DNA of 8,289 nucleotides from Candidatus Poseidoniia archaeon (GTDB taxonomy: Archaea > Thermoplasmatota > Poseidoniia > MGIII > CG-Epi1): the NCBI GenBank assembly GCA_029941645.1, contig JAPYSZ010000043.1, positions 1-8,289 of the forward strand. Direction: 5' to 3'. The notes under the pieces were generated by a model. That model was not told the DNA's origin. It saw only the letters and a program-made list of their open reading frames with translations, and ran no database searches. The stretch's first letter is position 1, and every line of letters starts with the position of its first letter. This document shows, one piece after another, positions 6,652-8,289 of the stretch. Both the position numbers and the translations under genes were made by a program.

Positions 6652-6966
6652 CTAGAAATGGGGTTCTAATTTTTGAAGTATTACTGGTTTTGGTAAGGCT
6701 CCAACTAATCTATCAACAAGCTGACCCTTTTTGAATATCATCATCGTAGGAATTGACATTATTCCGTGCTGTGAGGAGGTGTTTGGATTCTCATCTGTAT
6801 TTATTTTAGCGATTAAAACATTTGAATTCTCAGTCGCAATCTCTTCCAAAACAGGACCTACTGCTTTGCATGGACCGCACCAAGGTGCCCAAAAATCAAC
6901 TAGAACTAAATCATTGCCATCGATTGTCTCTTGAAAATTTGCGTCTGTTACTTTTTTCGTACCCAT
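6652..6966 (-). CDS. trxA: Thioredoxin
   Basis: A 104-residue single-domain thioredoxin that reduces protein disulfides using the WCGPC active site (residues 29-33; redox cysteines Cys30 and Cys33). The buried Asp24 in VDFWAPW and the cis-proline Pro73 in SIPTMMIFK are both present. The C-terminal strand and helix match the fold, and the length is standard. The open frame continues 36 codons upstream to 7074, but the added residues are unlike any thioredoxin N-terminus and overlap the neighbouring gene, so ATG at 6964-6966 is chosen. The 86-bp gap to the upstream gene contains TATA-like stretches near 7022-7026 and 7009-7014 on this strand, so it may have its own promoter. It may also be read from the dtxR-dsrE transcript. 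The gene ends two bases from the end of the convergent GYF gene. Confidence 0.95.
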   Translation of the reverse strand: MGTKKVTDANFQETIDGNDLVLVDFWAPWCGPCKAVGPVLEEIATENSNVLIAKINTDENPNTSSQHGIMSIPTMMIFKKGQLVDRLVGALPKPVILQKLEPHF

Positions 6967-7008
6967 TTTTAGTTTCCTATTAGCAGTCCAAAAATGATTC
7001 CTGACAGC

Positions 7009-7026
7009 TATATTATGCCTGTATAA
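7009..7026 (-). promoter_or_regulatory. Possible TATA elements upstream of thioredoxin
   Basis: On the minus strand the 86-bp gap before the thioredoxin ATG contains CTTATAC (about 7021-7027) and ATAATATAG (about 7008-7016). Either would place initiation roughly 20-30 bases before the start codon. A weak purine stretch (AGGAAA) precedes the ATG. The call is tentative because AT-rich DNA produces such matches by chance. Confidence 0.25.
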
Positions 7027-7052
7027 GAGGCCTAGATATAGTCTTTTTGATA

Positions 7053-7409
7053 CTAAAACGTGGCAATCTGCCAACCTTTAGTTACAACTTGACTTATTCT
7101 CTTAGGAGCTGAAGAATTCAAAAAATTATAGTTGCCCATTGTAGCAGTCAAACCATGCTCATTGAGTGAAGCTCCACAAACAAAAACTGCTGCGCCTAAT
7201 TCATGCACAACGCCAATTGATGTTTGAATTTCTTTCCTATAGGTTTCATCACCCTTACGTAACCATTCAACGCCCTCACCTTGTAGCATAAGAGCTACAC
7301 CATGAGCTCCATCTCCAGATTGGTACTCGGCCATTCTAAGACCTTCCATGGCTCGTTGATAACTGTCAGGTCCGCTAATAATAATGTAAAGAACGCCTTT
7401 GGAAGACAT
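7053..7409 (-). CDS. DsrE/TusD-like small sulfur-redox protein
   Basis: A 118-residue protein resembling the DsrE/DsrF/TusD family, which carries persulfide sulfur or acts in thiol redox chemistry. Seen in the sequence: a GVLYIIISGPDS first strand followed by a helix with multiple alanines (typical DsrE start); a GAHGVALMLQGEGVEWL segment (34-50); and a single cysteine, Cys78, in AAVFVCGASLNEHGL, the position that carries the reactive cysteine in this fold. The C-terminus ends in a helix and a final strand near residue 117. The start is ATG 7407-7409, sharing one base with the dtxR stop (TGATG), so translation is very probably coupled to the regulator. The alternative TTG one codon upstream is less likely. 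There is no partner subunit (DsrF/H or TusBC) nearby, so it is not part of a canonical Dsr or Tus complex. Its exact role is unknown. Confidence 0.7.
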   Translation of the reverse strand: MSSKGVLYIIISGPDSYQRAMEGLRMAEYQSGDGAHGVALMLQGEGVEWLRKGDETYRKEIQTSIGVVHELGAAVFVCGASLNEHGLTATMGNYNFLNSSAPKRISQVVTKGWQIATF

Positions 7410-8059
7410 CAATTCTGTATTATTATCTTAGCTGCTAAATCACTATCTAACGTCAAAGAACCGTCCTCCGTTTCAATATCATATGATTTGCCATTAGCTT
7501 TTTTGACAATGACATTGCGGCCTGGAGATAAACCGGCCTGTTCAAGCGTATTCGTTAGTTCACTTTTTTCTAAAATCAAACGTACCTTTCCCGTTTTACC
7601 TTCTTTGAAATTTGTTAACGGAATAAATTCTGGTTCTTTTTCTGAATCAATATTGACTTTATGACAAAAAAGATCAGAATCCTTACCAGAATCTACACCT
7701 AAGAAATTACTTAATCGATTTTCAACATCCTTTGTTAGGATGTGTTCCATTCGGCAAGCAACCTCGGCTGCTTCTTCCTCTTCTACACCTAATATTTCAG
7801 TTAAAAAGCGTTGAAGGATGTTGAATCTATGTTCTATGACATCTGCCACATGCTGTCCTTGTTTAGTAAGAAAAACACCATGATAGGCCTGATAATCAAC
7901 AAGACCTATCTCACCTAAACGTTGAATCATCTCGGTTACGGTTGCTGGCTTCAAATCAGTTTTTTGAGCCAAATCAGATGTTCTGACTCGTTCCCCATCC
8001 ATAGATAATTCATGAATATTCTTAATCATCATCTCGGCACTTTCTGATAATGCATCCAT
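7409..8059 (-). CDS. DtxR/IdeR-family iron-dependent transcriptional regulator
   Basis: A metal-sensing repressor with the family architecture: an N-terminal winged helix (recognition helix within PATVTEMIQRL, about 38-48), a dimerisation/metal domain (about 65-120) and a C-terminal FeoA-like SH3 domain (about 155-216). Starting at ATG 8057-8059, the first 106 residues align with Corynebacterium DtxR without gaps. The primary metal ligands fall at identical numbers: Met10, Cys102, Glu105 and His106. Cys102 (Glu in MntR) favours iron. The ancillary-site residues are replaced: His79 by Phe, Glu83 by Gln and His98 by Ala. An ATG three codons upstream (8068) is also possible, giving 219 residues. 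It is transcribed divergently from FTR1 across a region with four DtxR-type boxes, so it probably represses both genes when iron is plentiful. The dsrE-like gene overlaps its stop codon. Confidence 0.88.
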   Translation of the reverse strand: MDALSESAEMMIKNIHELSMDGERVRTSDLAQKTDLKPATVTEMIQRLGEIGLVDYQAYHGVFLTKQGQHVADVIEHRFNILQRFLTEILGVEEEEAAEVACRMEHILTKDVENRLSNFLGVDSGKDSDLFCHKVNIDSEKEPEFIPLTNFKEGKTGKVRLILEKSELTNTLEQAGLSPGRNVIVKKANGKSYDIETEDGSLTLDSDLAAKIIIQN

Positions 8060-8087
8060 TATTGCCATACTAAACGACTAGAAGAGC

Positions 8088-8137
8088 CATATAAAAAATT
8101 TAGGAAACCCTAAACAGCTAATCTATCGTTATATATA
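8088..8137 (-). promoter_or_regulatory. Candidate dtxR promoter (two alternative TATA boxes)
   Basis: Minus strand. TATATATAA at 8129-8137 would give a transcription start near 8107, inside iron box 1, with a leader of about 40-48 bases. It is flanked by ATCGT/ACGAT arms (8125-8141). A nearer TTTATATG at 8088-8095 would start near 8064, giving an almost leaderless mRNA that favours the ATG at 8059. Either way box 1 (8100-8113) overlaps or abuts the core promoter, supporting autoregulation. The choice between the two is not resolved. Confidence 0.45.
8100..8113. promoter_or_regulatory. Iron box 1 (TTAGG-N4-CCTAA), dtxR-proximal
   Basis: Perfect inverted repeat TTAGG/CCTAA around AAAC, with a T/A extension on each side. 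It matches the half-sites of the bacterial DtxR/IdeR operator core. It lies either at the inferred dtxR start site or next to its TATA box. Confidence 0.75.
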
Positions 8138-8146
8138 CGATGGAAT

Positions 8147-8160
8147 TTAGGTCGCCCTAA
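8147..8160. promoter_or_regulatory. Iron box 2 (TTAGG-N4-CCTAA), central
   Basis: Inverted repeat TTAGG/CCTAA around TCGC. The symmetry extends to 8144-8163 (AAT on the left, ATT on the right), the most extended of the four. It lies immediately upstream of, and touching, the FTR1 TATA box, and between the two divergent TATA elements. Confidence 0.78.
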
Positions 8161-8161
8161 A

Positions 8162-8170
8162 TTATATATA
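8162..8170 (+). promoter_or_regulatory. TATA box of the FTR1 gene
   Basis: TTATATATA, centred about 63 bp before the FTR1 ATG, predicts initiation near 8192. That falls inside box 3 and leaves a leader of about 37 bases. A GGAAAGTGA stretch at 8215-8223, five bases before the ATG, can serve as a ribosome binding site, consistent with a leadered mRNA. Confidence 0.5.
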
Positions 8171-8181
8171 GTGCTATTTTT

Positions 8182-8195
8182 TTAGGCTGACCTAA
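8182..8195. promoter_or_regulatory. Iron box 3 (TTAGG-N4-CCTAA) at the FTR1 start site
   Basis: Inverted repeat TTAGG/CCTAA around CTGA. It covers the predicted FTR1 transcription start, so occupancy would block polymerase. Its centre is 15 bp from that of box 4, so two dimers could bind close together. Confidence 0.78.
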
Positions 8196-8196
8196 A

Positions 8197-8210
8197 TTAG
8201 GGTAGCCTAA
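8197..8210. promoter_or_regulatory. Iron box 4 (TTAGG-N4-CCTAA), FTR1 leader
   Basis: Inverted repeat TTAGG/CCTAA around GTAG, in the predicted FTR1 leader. Together with box 3 it forms a tandem CCTAA-A-TTAGG junction, so the bacterial DtxR-like half-site appears four times in 29 bases. Confidence 0.78.
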
Positions 8211-8228
8211 ATTTGGAAAGTGAAAAAA

Positions 8229-8289
8229 ATGGATATACAAGCTGGTTTTCTGATTGGATTCCGAGAAGCTCTCGAAGCTGCACTAATAA
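8229..8289 (+). CDS. FTR1-family iron permease, N-terminal fragment cut by the window edge
   Basis: Only 20 codons are visible: a start at ATG 8229 followed by a hydrophobic helix containing FREALEA. The REALE form of the R-E-x-L-E motif is the ferric/ferrous-iron transport signature of FTR1/EfeU-type permeases, which carry it near the start of their first transmembrane helix. Position 1 to the motif (about 12 residues) fits the family. It is divergent from a DtxR-type regulator, and its promoter carries three TTAGG-N4-CCTAA boxes, which independently supports an iron-uptake role under iron repression. GGAAAGTGA five bases before the ATG is a weak ribosome binding site. Subunit composition and any partner genes lie outside the window. 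Confidence 0.78.
   Translation, partial: MDIQAGFLIGFREALEAALI

Noticed and set aside
6967..7052. tRNA or small RNA in the dsrE-thioredoxin gap
   Set aside because: No cloverleaf or conserved tRNA positions could be built, and only TATA-like stretches were seen.
6967..7074. 36-residue N-terminal extension of thioredoxin
   Set aside because: It overlaps the dsrE-like gene, carries no signal-peptide features and departs from the standard thioredoxin length.
7053..7409. Assignment of the DsrE-like gene to dissimilatory sulfite reduction or tRNA 2-thiolation
   Set aside because: There are no dsrAB, dsrF/H or tusBCE homologues nearby, and the family is functionally broad.
7302..7664. 120-codon plus-strand open frame
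   Set aside because: It is antisense to dtxR and the dsrE-like gene, is Ser/Leu-rich and has no motif.
8089..8228. Boxes read as a transcription terminator or riboswitch
   Set aside because: The arms are only five bases with four-base loops, are repeated four times in a divergent intergenic region and match a protein-binding operator much better.

Overview
The window is AT-rich archaeal DNA. An archaeal RNA polymerase subunit L (Rpo11), an archaeal-type Trm1, TruD, a THEP1-type NTPase and leaderless TATA promoters about 27 bp upstream of start codons all point to an archaeon. The thrombospondin-type-3/transglutaminase-like membrane protein, the FTR1 permease and the low GC suggest a planktonic euryarchaeon, for example Marine Group II/III (Poseidoniia). 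That placement is an inference; no rRNA gene is present to confirm it.

Layout, left to right. (1) 2-838: a solitary Cas4-like PD-(D/E)XK nuclease with two transmembrane helices inserted between its first cysteine and its catalytic core. (2) 893-2481: a THEP1-like NTPase, overlapped by four bases by trm1 (tRNA G26 methyltransferase). (3) 2507-6649: a tightly packed plus-strand operon of rpoL, truD (tRNA pseudouridine-13 synthase), a HAD phosphatase, a membrane-anchored calcium-repeat/transglutaminase-like protein and a GYF-domain protein. Its four junctions have +4, -1, 0 and 0 bases. It starts from a promoter whose TATA box lies across the trm1 stop codon. (4) 6652-8059, minus strand: thioredoxin, a DsrE-like small protein and a DtxR-family metalloregulator. 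The thioredoxin gene ends two bases from the end of the plus-strand operon. (5) 8060-8228: a divergent control region with four copies of TTAGG-N4-CCTAA, the core of the bacterial DtxR/IdeR iron box. (6) 8229 to the edge: the first 20 codons of an FTR1-type iron permease.

Two themes emerge. The plus-strand block is a tRNA-modification and transcription housekeeping cluster (Trm1, RpoL, TruD) that carries two poorly characterised passengers at its end. The right end is an iron-homeostasis module. The DtxR-like protein keeps the primary metal site (Met10, Cys102, Glu105, His106 in DtxR numbering) but has lost the ancillary-site residues His79, Glu83 and His98. The boxes are placed to control both its own gene and the FTR1 gene. 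The DsrE-like gene is translationally coupled to the regulator, and thioredoxin follows, which suggests an iron/thiol-redox link.

No tRNA, rRNA, CRISPR array or insertion sequence was seen. No stretch over 300 bases lacks a gene; the longest non-coding stretch is the roughly 160-bp iron-box region.
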